NCBI GenBank assembly: GCA_900116395.1
Contig: FPAN01000003.1
Span: 248,001 to 312,000, forward strand
Source: Lachnospiraceae bacterium XBD2001
GTDB lineage: Bacteria > Bacillota > Clostridia > Lachnospirales > Lachnospiraceae
Reading direction: 5' to 3'
DNA length: 64,000 bases
Shown: positions 51,558 to 60,509 of the stretch, piece after piece
Numbering within the stretch: the first letter of the stretch is position 1
Layout of the letters: the number at the start of each line of letters is the position of its first letter
Translations under genes and position numbers: made by a program
Notes under the pieces: model-generated
The model's database searches: none
What the model was told of the DNA's origin: nothing
Seen by the model: the letters and a program-made list of their open reading frames with translations, nothing else

Positions 51558-52589
51558 TTATCCGATCAATTTGGAAATATCATTAAACATAACAAATACC
51601 ATCAGGCACATCAATAGAACGAAGCTGATCATATTGACATAGCCCTCGATATCCTCATTCAGTTTCTTACCGCGAATGGCTTCTACCAGGAAAAATACGA
51701 TACGTCCGCCATCCAATGCCGGAATCGGCAGCAGGTTCATAACGCCAAGGTTCGCGGATAATAATACCGTAATGTTCAGCAAGTTCATCACCGCCAAAAA
51801 CCAGCTAATCTGTACCGACTGTTCGTAGGTGTCACCAATGGTCTTAACAATCCCCACCGGGCCGGACATTTCATTCATAGAAACCATACCGGTCAATAAA
51901 GCAGACAGGCTCTTGAAGGTGGTATAAATCTGGTAACGAATCCACCAGAAGCTGTATTTTACCGTACCAAGGATTCCAACCTTCTCGAAGGAACCACCCT
52001 GAACACCAATCAAGTAACGTCCACTCTCTTCATCCAGCTTCGGAACCACCGTTGCCTGATGCTTCTGTCCATCTCGCTGATAGGTGATTTCCAGTGTCTC
52101 TCCCTGATGGAAGAAGGTATAGAGGCTAATCTCACGGTAAAAATGGATGCGATAATGATTGATGGAGACAATCTCATCTCCCACTTCAATACCTGCTTCC
52201 TGGGCTGCATAGCCATCCATCACGCCACCGATTACCGGACGGTCCACACCCATGGCACCAAGCATAATCAAAGAAAGAAGGAATGCCAAAAGGAAATTGA
52301 ACATCGGTCCGTTCAAAACAACGAGGAATCTCTGCCACAACGGCTTGTTGCCAAAAGCACGGTCGCTGTCGCTGGCTTCATCTTCCCCTTCCATCATGCA
52401 TGCACCGCCGAATGGCAATAGCTTCAGGGAATACTTGGTTTCTTTGCCCTGAATCCCCCAGATGGTAGGTCCAAGGCCCAAAGAGAATTCTAAGACCTTG
52501 ATTCCGCAGCGCTTGGCCGTAATAAAATGGCCAAACTCGTGAAAGATAATGATAAAACTAAAGATTAAGATTGCGATTAATATATTCAT
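51558..52589 (-). CDS. rseP: Site-2 protease RseP (RIP metalloprotease)
   Basis: RseP/RasP-type proteases cut transmembrane segments, including anti-sigma factors and signal-peptide remnants. The 343-residue protein has the zinc motif HEFGH at 17-21, one PDZ domain (about 125-205), and the third-ligand motif PALDGGR near 295, with four predicted helices. The ATG at 52589 lies 32 nt inside the 3' end of dxr, a conserved overlap in Firmicutes that keeps the two coupled. Confidence 0.94.
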   Translation of the reverse strand: MNILIAILIFSFIIIFHEFGHFITAKRCGIKVLEFSLGLGPTIWGIQGKETKYSLKLLPFGGACMMEGEDEASDSDRAFGNKPLWQRFLVVLNGPMFNFLLAFLLSLIMLGAMGVDRPVIGGVMDGYAAQEAGIEVGDEIVSINHYRIHFYREISLYTFFHQGETLEITYQRDGQKHQATVVPKLDEESGRYLIGVQGGSFEKVGILGTVKYSFWWIRYQIYTTFKSLSALLTGMVSMNEMSGPVGIVKTIGDTYEQSVQISWFLAVMNLLNITVLLSANLGVMNLLPIPALDGGRIVFFLVEAIRGKKLNEDIEGYVNMISFVLLMCLMVFVMFNDISKLIG

Positions 52590-53706
52590 AAGTTGCCTGC
52601 TCCGTTGCCAAAATATCATCTACCGTAGGATTCGGGATGTAATCCACTTCCATCATTGCCTCCGAAATCAGTTCCGGAATACGAAGGAAGGAAATCTTCT
52701 CATCCAAGAACAATGCCACTGCCCGTTCATTGGCTGCATTGTAAATGGTTGGGATATTACCGCCGGTATTCATCGCTTCAAAGGCCAACTGCAGGCCGAA
52801 GAAGGTCTCCATATCCGGTTGTTCGAAGGTTAACTGTCCAACCTGGAACAAATCCAGCTTCTCTCCGCTCATGGGAAGGCGCTGCGGGTAATAGAGGGCG
52901 TACTGAATCGGAAGACGCATATCCGGAACCCCCATCTGTGCAATGACCGCACCATCTTCATACTCGACCGCAGAATGAATGATACTCTGTGGATGAACCA
53001 CAACAAGAATCTGGGACAGGCGAACGTCAAAGAGCCACTTTGCTTCCATAACTTCCAAGCCCTTGTTTACCATGGTTGCGGAATCAATGGTGATTTTACG
53101 ACCCATATTCCAGTTCGGATGCGCCAGCGCATCTGCTACCGTTACATGCTCCAGATCATCCAGGCTCTTGCCTCGGAACGGTCCGCCGGAAGCTGTTAGA
53201 ATGATTTTTTCGATATCGTTGTTCTGATTGCCCTGTAAGGACTGGAAAATGGCCGAATGCTCACTGTCCACCGGAAGAATGGATACCCCACACTTCTTGG
53301 CAAGCGGCATAATAATGTGACCTGCCGTTACCAGTGTCTCCTTGTTGGCAAGTGCAATATCCTTACCGGCTTCAATGGCTGCAATGGTTGGACGAATGCC
53401 AAGCATGCCCACAATGGCAGTCACTAAAATCTCGCTCTCCGGAATGGTGGCAACGGCAATCAAACCATCCATGCCACTTCGCACTTCCACTTCCATATCC
53501 GCAAGGGACGTACGCAAGGATACCGCATCCTTCTCCTCCCAAACAGAAACCAACTTCGGCCGATATTTACGTACCTGCTGTTCAAACAACTTGATATTAC
53601 GTCCGCAGGACATGGCCACTACATGTAAGTCATCCTTCTCTGAAACGATGGATAACGTCTGGGTACCGATGGAACCGGTAGACCCTAAGATTGCTATATT
53701 TCTCAT
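52558..53706 (-). CDS. dxr: 1-deoxy-D-xylulose 5-phosphate reductoisomerase
   Basis: Dxr commits deoxyxylulose phosphate to the MEP pathway using NADPH and a divalent metal. The 382-residue protein has the Rossmann motif ILGSTGSIGTQTL, the metal-binding VDSEHSAIFQ with the catalytic flexible loop, and the GRKITIDSATMVNKGLEVMEA signature. It follows cdsA by 19 nt and overlaps rseP. Confidence 0.97.
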   Translation of the reverse strand: MRNIAILGSTGSIGTQTLSIVSEKDDLHVVAMSCGRNIKLFEQQVRKYRPKLVSVWEEKDAVSLRTSLADMEVEVRSGMDGLIAVATIPESEILVTAIVGMLGIRPTIAAIEAGKDIALANKETLVTAGHIIMPLAKKCGVSILPVDSEHSAIFQSLQGNQNNDIEKIILTASGGPFRGKSLDDLEHVTVADALAHPNWNMGRKITIDSATMVNKGLEVMEAKWLFDVRLSQILVVVHPQSIIHSAVEYEDGAVIAQMGVPDMRLPIQYALYYPQRLPMSGEKLDLFQVGQLTFEQPDMETFFGLQLAFEAMNTGGNIPTIYNAANERAVALFLDEKISFLRIPELISEAMMEVDYIPNPTVDDILATEQATYEYINRNLNL

Positions 53707-53725
53707 TCCCTTTAACCTTCTTTAC

Positions 53726-54547
53726 TTAAGCTAATGCAAATACGCACAGATAATAAACAATCGGTGCGGTAATAATCATACTGTCGAAACGGTCCAATAC
53801 ACCACCGTGGCCCGGAATCAAGGTGCCGTAATCCTTAATATCGTAATTACGCTTGATTGCGGAAGCAGCCAAATCACCCACCATGGAAATCAAACCACCG
53901 ATTCCGGCTCCGCCGGCAAGAAGCAACAGCTCCGAGGTACGTACCTCCAATTTGCCCTGGAATGCAAAACCAAGAATCAAGGTTAAAAGCATTGCACCAA
54001 GCACACCGCCGCAAGCACCTTCTACAGACTTCTTCGGGCTAAGTACCGGAGCCATCTTATGCTTACCCATCAGCTTACCGACACAGTAAGCACAGGTATC
54101 GCATCCCCAAGAGCATACAAAAATCAACCATACCAGATATTCGCCCTTCGGAAGCATACGTGTGAAGTATACGTAGGATAACATCAATGCCACATAGAAG
54201 AATCCAAAGAATACCGCCATCATCTGGTCCGCCTTATACTTCGGATAGGAAAATACGTAGATTGCCAGAATAAGAATCAGATATGCTGCAATCATGCATA
54301 CAAAGAATGCACTGTGGTCTTGCAACGGGGAAAAATTCCAAATCAGTGCAATATAATATGCCAATGCAAATACGTAGCTAAAAACAGCAAGGACCGAACG
54401 TTCCATGCCATAAACGCGATAGAGTTCAAACATTCCAACCAGGGAAATAAAACCGATTCCCGCAGCAAGTAATGGGCCGCCGAAACCGATAAAAACGATC
54501 GCCAAAATCACAAGAACAATGCCGCTTAACAAACGGGTTTTAAACAT
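53726..54547 (-). CDS. cdsA: Phosphatidate cytidylyltransferase
   Basis: CdsA makes CDP-diacylglycerol, the substrate of PgsA encoded at 6851. The 273-residue integral membrane protein has about eight hydrophobic segments and the C-terminal signature SMVGDLAASAIKRNYDIKDYG followed by IPGHGGVLDRFDS. It lies between uppS and dxr as usual, but a strong terminator separates it from uppS, so a separate promoter or readthrough is needed. Confidence 0.96.
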   Translation of the reverse strand: MFKTRLLSGIVLVILAIVFIGFGGPLLAAGIGFISLVGMFELYRVYGMERSVLAVFSYVFALAYYIALIWNFSPLQDHSAFFVCMIAAYLILILAIYVFSYPKYKADQMMAVFFGFFYVALMLSYVYFTRMLPKGEYLVWLIFVCSWGCDTCAYCVGKLMGKHKMAPVLSPKKSVEGACGGVLGAMLLTLILGFAFQGKLEVRTSELLLLAGGAGIGGLISMVGDLAASAIKRNYDIKDYGTLIPGHGGVLDRFDSMIITAPIVYYLCVFALA

Positions 54548-54568
54548 AATAATCTCGTCTCCTTATAC

Positions 54569-54608
54569 AAAAAATCTCACTCTTAATCTTACCACATTAA
54601 GAGTGAGA
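54569..54608 (-). terminator. Intra-operon terminator between uppS and cdsA
   Basis: A 13-bp perfect stem TCTCACTCTTAAT / ATTAAGAGTGAGA (54575-54608) with an 8-nt loop and six Ts on the minus strand. It interrupts an otherwise conserved gene run, so expression of cdsA and the genes beyond must be partly separate. Confidence 0.9.
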
Positions 54609-54648
54609 ACACATGATATATACAGAAAAAATCCATAAAAAATGCGTG

Positions 54649-55353
54649 CTATTTTACCAATCCGAATCGACGGTCACGATTGCAATAAGTATCTACCGCT
54701 TCCTTCAGTTCCTTCTCATGGAAGTCAGGCCACGGAACATCGGTAAAATAGAATTCCGCATAGGCCAACTGCCACATCAGGTAATTGGAAAGTCGCTGTT
54801 CTCCGCTGGTACGAATCAAAAGGTCCGGATCCGGAATATCTGCCGTATCCAAATAGCTTGCAAAGCGCTCCTCGGTAATGGCATCTACCGATTCTCCCTT
54901 TGCTTCCATATCCGAAAACATCTTCTTCATACCGCGAACCATCTCATCTCTGGAGCCGTAATTGATGGCAATCTGCAAATTCAATCCGGTATATCCGGCA
55001 CTGGCTTCTTCTAAGGTGCGAATCTTCTCCTGCATGGAAGGCTCTAATCTTGTAATATCACCAATGACACGAACCCGCATATTGTTATTCTTAGCCAAGT
55101 TCAAGCAGTTCTTCATATAGCTCTCCAAGAGCTTCATAAGCGCTGCCACTTCATCGGAAGGACGGTTCCAATTTTCCGTAGAAAAAGCATACATGGTCAG
55201 GTATTTGACACCCAAAGCATCTGCAGCACGGCAGATTGGCTCTACATTCTTCGCGCCCATGGTATGACCGTATGTGCGCGGCATGCCCTTTGCTTTGGCC
55301 CAACGACCGTTTCCATCTAAAATTATCGCAATGTGCTGTGGTACTTCTGCCAT
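54649..55353 (-). CDS. uppS: Isoprenyl transferase (undecaprenyl diphosphate synthase)
   Basis: UppS extends farnesyl diphosphate to the C55 carrier for cell-wall precursors. The 234-residue protein has the substrate loop AIILDGNGRWAKAKGMPR, TLYAFSTENW as TMYAFSTENWNRP, and the C-terminal RTSGEQRLSNYLMWQLAYAEF split by variable residues. The ATG at 55353 fits the family start; the extension to 55386 lies in the frr terminator region. Confidence 0.96.
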   Translation of the reverse strand: MAEVPQHIAIILDGNGRWAKAKGMPRTYGHTMGAKNVEPICRAADALGVKYLTMYAFSTENWNRPSDEVAALMKLLESYMKNCLNLAKNNNMRVRVIGDITRLEPSMQEKIRTLEEASAGYTGLNLQIAINYGSRDEMVRGMKKMFSDMEAKGESVDAITEERFASYLDTADIPDPDLLIRTSGEQRLSNYLMWQLAYAEFYFTDVPWPDFHEKELKEAVDTYCNRDRRFGLVK

Positions 55354-55370
55354 ACGTAACTCCTTATCAA

Positions 55371-55399
55371 AACAAAAAGGGCACATCCTGTGTGCCCTT
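55371..55399 (-). terminator. Terminator between frr and uppS
   Basis: A 9-bp stem AAGGGCACA / TGTGCCCTT (55377-55399) with a 5-nt loop, followed on the minus strand by TTTGTTTTG. It splits the pyrH-frr pair from uppS. Confidence 0.88.
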
Positions 55400-55406
55400 G
55401 TAATTA

Positions 55407-55958
55407 TTAAACAGTCATAACTTCCTTAGACTTGTCATCAATTGCAGCATCAATCTTCTTGATGAAAGCATCGGTTAACTTCTGTGCTTCATCTTCCAGA
55501 TCCTTGATTGCATCTTCAGACATATCTTCGTCTTTCAATTTCTTGAAAGCATCAATGGCATCACGACGAATATTGCGGATTGCTACCTTAGCATTCTCGC
55601 CCTTCTTCTTCACGTCCTTTGCCAAATCCTTACGACGCTCCTCGGTAAGTTCCGGGAATACCAAACGAATCATCTTACCGTCGTTGGTAGGATTGATTCC
55701 GATATCGGAACAAAGAATTGCCTTCTCGATTTCCTTCACCATTGCCGGCTCCCATGGCTGAATCTGAATCATACGAGCTTCAGGTACAGATACATTGGCT
55801 ACCTGCTGGATCGGAGTCGGAGCTCCATAGTAATCAACCACTAACTTATCAAGAATATGCGGGTTCGCACGACCTGCACGAATGGAGGAAAACTCGGATA
55901 ACAAGTTATCCAGTGATTTGTTCATCTTGTCTTCGTATTGCTTTAAGCGTTCGTCCAT
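55407..55958 (-). CDS. frr: Ribosome recycling factor
   Basis: RRF splits post-termination ribosomes together with EF-G. The 183-residue protein has the triple-helix bundle and the conserved RAGRANPHILDKL and RKDLAKDVKKKGENAKVAIRNIRRDA blocks (the latter spanning about 130-155). It follows pyrH by 14 nt, the standard pair. Confidence 0.97.
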   Translation of the reverse strand: MDERLKQYEDKMNKSLDNLLSEFSSIRAGRANPHILDKLVVDYYGAPTPIQQVANVSVPEARMIQIQPWEPAMVKEIEKAILCSDIGINPTNDGKMIRLVFPELTEERRKDLAKDVKKKGENAKVAIRNIRRDAIDAFKKLKDEDMSEDAIKDLEDEAQKLTDAFIKKIDAAIDDKSKEVMTV

Positions 55959-55972
55959 ACAAACACCCTCCC

Positions 55973-56668
55973 TTAAACTGTAACGTGGGTACCGGAAATC
56001 GTACCGTCAATTGCTCTGACGATGGAATTCTCCTCATTCAGAGGGAATACAAACATCGGCATCTTATTCTCCATGCACATAATGGAAGCAGATAAATCCA
56101 TAGCAGCCAAACGCTGATCAATCACATCACCAATGGTAATGGTATCGTACTTCTTTGCGGAAGGATTTACCTTCGGGTCACTATCATAAATTCCGTCAAT
56201 GGCCTTCGCCAACAGAATCACTTCTGCTTCTATTTCGATGGCACGCAAAACAGTTGCAGTATCGGTGGAGAAATACGGATGACCGGTTCCTCCGGCGAAA
56301 AATACAACCTTGCCGGCGTTCAGTGCGGAAATTGCAGCATCCTTAGAAAATAAAGTGCTGAAAGAACCACATACAAACGGAGTCATAACTTCCGTCTCCA
56401 TACCTACGAACCGAAAAATCTCAGATACGTAAATACAGTTCATAATGGTTGCTAACATACCAATCTGATCTGCCTTCGGGCGATCAATGGTCTCACTGGT
56501 ACGTCCTCTCCAGAAATTACCGCCACCGATAACGATACCAACCTGTGTACCCTTATCTACAATGGCCTTCACCTGGTTCGCAACCTGGATACAGGTTGCC
56601 TCGTCAAAACCGGTCTTCTTGTCACCGGCTAAAGCTTCACCGCTTAATTTTAATAAAACTCGTTTCAT
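55973..56668 (-). CDS. pyrH: UMP kinase
   Basis: PyrH is the hexameric bacterial UMP kinase feeding pyrimidine nucleotides. The 231-residue protein has the amino-acid-kinase motifs VLLKLSGEAL at 4-13, GIVIGGGNFWRG near 50 and FAGGTGHPYFSTDTA near 135. The ATG at 56668 has TAGGAG upstream; the TTG at 56671 is less likely. It follows the bactofilin gene by 15 nt, an unusual neighbour, since tsf is the normal one. Confidence 0.96.
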   Translation of the reverse strand: MKRVLLKLSGEALAGDKKTGFDEATCIQVANQVKAIVDKGTQVGIVIGGGNFWRGRTSETIDRPKADQIGMLATIMNCIYVSEIFRFVGMETEVMTPFVCGSFSTLFSKDAAISALNAGKVVFFAGGTGHPYFSTDTATVLRAIEIEAEVILLAKAIDGIYDSDPKVNPSAKKYDTITIGDVIDQRLAAMDLSASIMCMENKMPMFVFPLNEENSIVRAIDGTISGTHVTV

Positions 56669-56683
56669 CAAAAGGCTCCTAAA

Positions 56684-57466
56684 TTATTTGTTAAATACGC
56701 TTGCAACATCAACCTCAGCGTAAGCCTGAGAGCAGAAACCTTCGATAACAGCACCGTTGTTGATCTGAACGGAACGAGACTTAATATTACCCATAACAAC
56801 TGCAGAAGTATCTACAACAACAGGTCCCTGAACATCGATATCACCCTTAACTGCACCTGCGATTACTGCAGATGTAGCAGTGATGTTACCAATTACGACA
56901 GAACCAACACCAATCTTAGCAGTACCGTTGGTGTTTACCTCACCCTCAATCTTAGCAGAATCTGCGAAGAACTCTGCAGAAGAGCTGTTTCCGTTGATGG
57001 TACCTGTAACAGTTAACTTACCATAGCAGGTAACATTACCGTTGATTCTACCTTCAACAGCGATAGATCCGGTAGACTCCAAGTCACCGGTGATGCTCAT
57101 GCCGGCTGTGATGACAGCGTTCTCATCAGAAGCCTGTGGCGCATTGTTCTGCATTGGTTCATTTGTGTTCATGGTATCCATAGTTCTCTTATCCTCAACT
57201 TTCTTAACAGGTTTTTCTTCAAAAATTGGCTGAGCCGGCTTAATCTCCGGTACAGCTACGGTCTTATTACTATCTTCGCGGTCAATCTTATCGGTAACCT
57301 GCTGAAGAAGTCCATCCAACTTAGACAATTCGGAATCTACATCTACATCCTGGTCCAGTGTGTTTACCATATCAGAAGCATCTGTAGTCTCCTCTACACT
57401 TCCGCCCGGAATCATCTCGTCTACAGCGTCGGCGAAATCTTCCTTGAAATCCTTAAAAAATCCCAT
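56684..57466 (-). CDS. Bactofilin (polymer-forming cytoskeletal protein)
   Basis: The 260-residue protein has a disordered acidic N-terminal half and a right-handed beta-helix bactofilin domain (DUF583) from about residue 120 to 250, seen as repeats with Gly and Val every 5-6 residues (ITGDLESTGSIAVEGRIN, VTGTINGNSSS, VIAGAVKGDIDVQGPVV). Bactofilins polymerise without nucleotides and place cell-wall enzymes. The N-terminal amphipathic-looking MGFFKDFKEDFADAV may bind membrane. It sits after a polysaccharide deacetylase and before pyrH, and the pairing suggests the two work together at the wall. Confidence 0.9.
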   Translation of the reverse strand: MGFFKDFKEDFADAVDEMIPGGSVEETTDASDMVNTLDQDVDVDSELSKLDGLLQQVTDKIDREDSNKTVAVPEIKPAQPIFEEKPVKKVEDKRTMDTMNTNEPMQNNAPQASDENAVITAGMSITGDLESTGSIAVEGRINGNVTCYGKLTVTGTINGNSSSAEFFADSAKIEGEVNTNGTAKIGVGSVVIGNITATSAVIAGAVKGDIDVQGPVVVDTSAVVMGNIKSRSVQINNGAVIEGFCSQAYAEVDVASVFNK

Positions 57467-57484
57467 AATTATCCTCCATACTCG

Positions 57485-58546
57485 TTAGTTAGTATCTGCA
57501 GCTGCATCCCCCTGGATCAGCGAAACATGCTGAATTACAGTTGTATCGTCACTGATTGGTAAAATCAACGCACCCTGAGCCTGTAAAGATTCAATCATCT
57601 GAGGCAGTGCGTCCACTGTAGCAGTCTTGCCATCCGCGTCATGTAGCAATACCACGGACGTCTTATATTTTACCACATCTGTCATGACGTTTTCAACAAG
57701 TTCGTCGGGCGTATAAGCCTGTGAAGTGGCGTCTCCGGCGGATACGTTCCAATCCATATACGTAATGTCATGGTCGTTTAAGTACCGGATATATTCTGAC
57801 ATGTTAATGTTGCTCACCTGATTGCTGCTTCCACCCGGGAAACGATAAAGATGGCTCTCTACTCCCGTTGCATCATAAATTGTGTTCTGAATGCGTTCAA
57901 AATCGGAAGAAAAAGAATCCAATGACTGATACAAATCACTGTAATTATGTGAATAAGAATGCATCGCAATGGTGTGTCCTTCATCTACGATGCGCTGATA
58001 CAATGCCTTGGATTCCGCATCGGTCTTACCGACAACAAAGAACGTAGCCTTCACGTTGTAGTCGTCCAGTATATCCAGAATAGCAGCTGTGTTCGTGCTG
58101 GGGCCGTCATCGAAGGTCAAATACACCTTCAATGTATCTCCGGCCTCAGCCAGATTGCTCTCCGCCGTGCCATTGTAATTGGTTACCAGAACATCTCCGG
58201 ATTCCAACACGACAGAGTTACTCTGGGCACCGCTCTCGGTATTCTCATCCAAGTCAGAAAGAGACGTTAAGCCATCCAAATGCTCACCATCCGCCTTCAT
58301 AGCATTGATACGTTTTGAGAATTTTTGATATGAAATTGCTCCTTCTTCATGCAACAGCTCTCCGTATAACACGTTCAGCTGATGCTGTAAGGAAATCACC
58401 TTAACCGTCAGGAAAACAGTAGCTATTATGGATACAAAAATCCAAACTGCCAAAAAGGTGACAATGCCCATCTTCATACGATGGACGCGCTTCCGCTTCT
58501 CTCTCTTGCGATCGGCTTCCGCTCTAGGGTCTAAAGTATCGCTCAT
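57485..58546 (-). CDS. Membrane-anchored polysaccharide deacetylase (NodB domain)
   Basis: The 353-residue protein has a basic N-terminus, one membrane helix (about 27-50), a helical stalk and an extracellular NodB domain. Motif 1 is TFDDGPS at 144-150 with the catalytic and metal aspartates, motif 2 is HSYSH at 196-200, and motif 3 is RFPGG. This is the metal-dependent de-N-acetylase family that modifies peptidoglycan, and lysozyme resistance is a typical result; chitin-type substrates are less likely here. ATG 58546 follows AAGGA closely. It is in one transcript with the bactofilin gene (18 nt). Confidence 0.88.
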   Translation of the reverse strand: MSDTLDPRAEADRKREKRKRVHRMKMGIVTFLAVWIFVSIIATVFLTVKVISLQHQLNVLYGELLHEEGAISYQKFSKRINAMKADGEHLDGLTSLSDLDENTESGAQSNSVVLESGDVLVTNYNGTAESNLAEAGDTLKVYLTFDDGPSTNTAAILDILDDYNVKATFFVVGKTDAESKALYQRIVDEGHTIAMHSYSHNYSDLYQSLDSFSSDFERIQNTIYDATGVESHLYRFPGGSSNQVSNINMSEYIRYLNDHDITYMDWNVSAGDATSQAYTPDELVENVMTDVVKYKTSVVLLHDADGKTATVDALPQMIESLQAQGALILPISDDTTVIQHVSLIQGDAAADTN

Positions 58547-58571
58547 AGTCCTTACCCCGCTTTTCATGATT

Positions 58572-58607
58572 GTAAGAAGGGCACTATATATCAAATATAT
58601 AGTGCCC
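58572..58607 (-). terminator. Terminator after tsf
   Basis: A 13-bp perfect stem GGGCACTATATAT / ATATATAGTGCCC (58579-58607) with a 3-nt loop, followed by TTCTTAC on the minus strand. The T tract is weak, so some readthrough into the deacetylase gene is possible. Confidence 0.78.
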
Positions 58608-58633
58608 AACAGGAATTCATTAAGTATTCCGAA

Positions 58634-59566
58634 TTACATACCCATCTGCTTAGCAACTTCTGCTGCGAAGTCTTCGTTCTTCTTCTCAAGACCTTCACCG
58701 GTTTCGAAACGAACGAACTGCTTAATAGCAATGGTAGTACCGCATGCCTTAGATACCTGGTCTAAGTACTGAGCAACAGACTGCTTACCGTCTTCTGCCT
58801 TAACGTAAACCTGATCTAACAAGCAGATTTCCTTTAACTCTTTCTTAATACGTCCGGTAACCATGCCTTCCTTAACCTTATCAGGCTTAGAAGCTTCCTT
58901 CGGATCATTGTTGATCTGAGCAAGAAGGATTTCCTTCTCATGGTTTAAGTACTCCTGATCTACATCAGCGTCAGAAACGTACTTCGGATTCAAAGCTGCA
59001 ATCTGCATTGCAACGTTGGTAGCTGCCTCAGTAACCTGATCGTTAACGGAATCAGCAGAAACCTCAACGATAACACCGATACGTCCTCCACCGTGTACAT
59101 AAGAAACAACAGCTCCGTTAGAAGCGGTTACCTTCTGGAAACGACGAATGGTCAAGTTCTCTCCGATTACTGCAACCTTATCAGTCAAAGCATCCTTAAC
59201 GGTCTTAGAAGTATCAGCCTTCCAAGCCTCAGCCATGAATGCATCCATATCAGCTGCATCAGAAGTAAGTACCTGAGCTGCAACTTCATCAACGAATGCC
59301 TTGAAGTCAGCGTTCTTAGCAACGAAGTCTGTCTCAGAGTTAACCTCTACGATTGCTGCGGTGTTACCCTCAACAACAACAGAGCAAAGACCCTCAGCAG
59401 CAATACGGCCAGCCTTCTTCTCAGCCTTAGCCTGTCCGTTCTTACGTAAGAACTCTACAGCCTCATCCATATCACCATTGGTCTCGTTTAATGCCTTCTT
59501 ACAATCCATCATACCTGCGCCGGTCATCTCACGCAGTTCTTTTACCATAGCTGCTGTAATAGCCAT
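58634..59566 (-). CDS. tsf: Elongation factor Ts
   Basis: EF-Ts exchanges GDP for GTP on EF-Tu. The 310-residue protein has the N-terminal UBA-like domain (VKELREMTGAGMMDCKKAL), the core TDFVAKN motif and the C-terminal FVRFETGEGLEKK. Start 59566 is family-like. It follows rpsB by 39 nt and ends at a hairpin. Confidence 0.97.
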   Translation of the reverse strand: MAITAAMVKELREMTGAGMMDCKKALNETNGDMDEAVEFLRKNGQAKAEKKAGRIAAEGLCSVVVEGNTAAIVEVNSETDFVAKNADFKAFVDEVAAQVLTSDAADMDAFMAEAWKADTSKTVKDALTDKVAVIGENLTIRRFQKVTASNGAVVSYVHGGGRIGVIVEVSADSVNDQVTEAATNVAMQIAALNPKYVSDADVDQEYLNHEKEILLAQINNDPKEASKPDKVKEGMVTGRIKKELKEICLLDQVYVKAEDGKQSVAQYLDQVSKACGTTIAIKQFVRFETGEGLEKKNEDFAAEVAKQMGM

Positions 59567-59605
59567 CGATATATCCTCCAATATTTATATTATATAACTC
59601 AAATA

Positions 59606-60349
59606 TTACTCTGCGTCTTCAGCGTCAGCAGCTGCGCTCTCAACAGCCTCAGCGCTTAAAGCCTCAGCACCCTGGTTAGCCTCGATAACTGCATCAGCCA
59701 TCTTAGAAACGATCAACTTAACCGCACGGATAGCGTCATCGTTACCAGGAATGATGTAATCCAACTCATCAGGATCACAGTTGGTATCAGCAATACCGAT
59801 GATGGTAAGTCCAAGAGACTGAGCCTCCTGAATACAAATTCTTTCCTTCTTAGGATCAACAACGAAGATAGCGTCAGGAAGTCTCTCCATATCCTTGATA
59901 CCACCAAGGTTACGCTGTAACTTCTCCATCTCCTTCTTCAGCTCGATAACTTCCTTCTTAGGAAGAACATCGAAAGTTCCGTCTTCCTGCATCTTCTCGA
60001 TCTTCTTAAGACGCTCGATACGGGAACGGATGGTCTTGAAGTTAGTAAGCATACCACCTAACCAACGCTCGTTAACATAGTACATACCGCAACGCTCTGC
60101 CTCTGCAGCAACAGTCTCCTGTGCCTGCTTCTTAGTACCAACGAAAAGAATGGTACCACCCTGGGAAGCGATATCGAAGATTGCGTTGTAAGCCTCATCA
60201 ACCAATCCAACAGACTTCTGAAGATCGATGATGTGGATGTTGTTACGCTCGGTGTAGATGTATGGAGCCATCTTAGGGTTCCATCTTCTAGTCTGATGTC
60301 CGAAATGAACACCTGCTTCCAGTAACTGCTTCATTGAAATAACACTCAT
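59606..60349 (-). CDS. rpsB: 30S ribosomal protein S2
   Basis: S2 joins the 30S subunit late and recruits S1-type factors. The 247-residue protein has the typical [24 protein letters not shown] start, the coiled-coil insert (about 105-155) and [18 protein letters not shown]. The C-terminus is an Ala/Glu-rich tail like that of omega here. AGGT precedes the ATG. It is first in rpsB-tsf. Confidence 0.97.
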   Translation of the reverse strand: MSVISMKQLLEAGVHFGHQTRRWNPKMAPYIYTERNNIHIIDLQKSVGLVDEAYNAIFDIASQGGTILFVGTKKQAQETVAAEAERCGMYYVNERWLGGMLTNFKTIRSRIERLKKIEKMQEDGTFDVLPKKEVIELKKEMEKLQRNLGGIKDMERLPDAIFVVDPKKERICIQEAQSLGLTIIGIADTNCDPDELDYIIPGNDDAIRAVKLIVSKMADAVIEANQGAEALSAEAVESAAADAEDAE

Positions 60350-60460
60350 TTTTTTACCTCCAAATGGTTATTCTTCCGCGCAATATCCTATCTGACAAAC
60401 ACCTGTAAACAGGCACCGGTTCGTCAAATCGTTACGCGTGTATTATTTTGAACCTTTGGT

Positions 60461-60489
60461 ATTGTAGCACAGTTTCTATATCTGTGCAA
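60461..60489 (-). promoter_or_regulatory. Promoter of rpsB-tsf
   Basis: On the minus strand TTGCAC (60484-60489), 17 nt, TACAAT (60461-60466). The leader of about 105 nt contains the palindrome CCTGT..ACAGG and may be regulatory, as S2 leaders often are. Confidence 0.75.
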
Positions 60490-60509
60490 CGAATTTTGTA
60501 AGAAAAACC

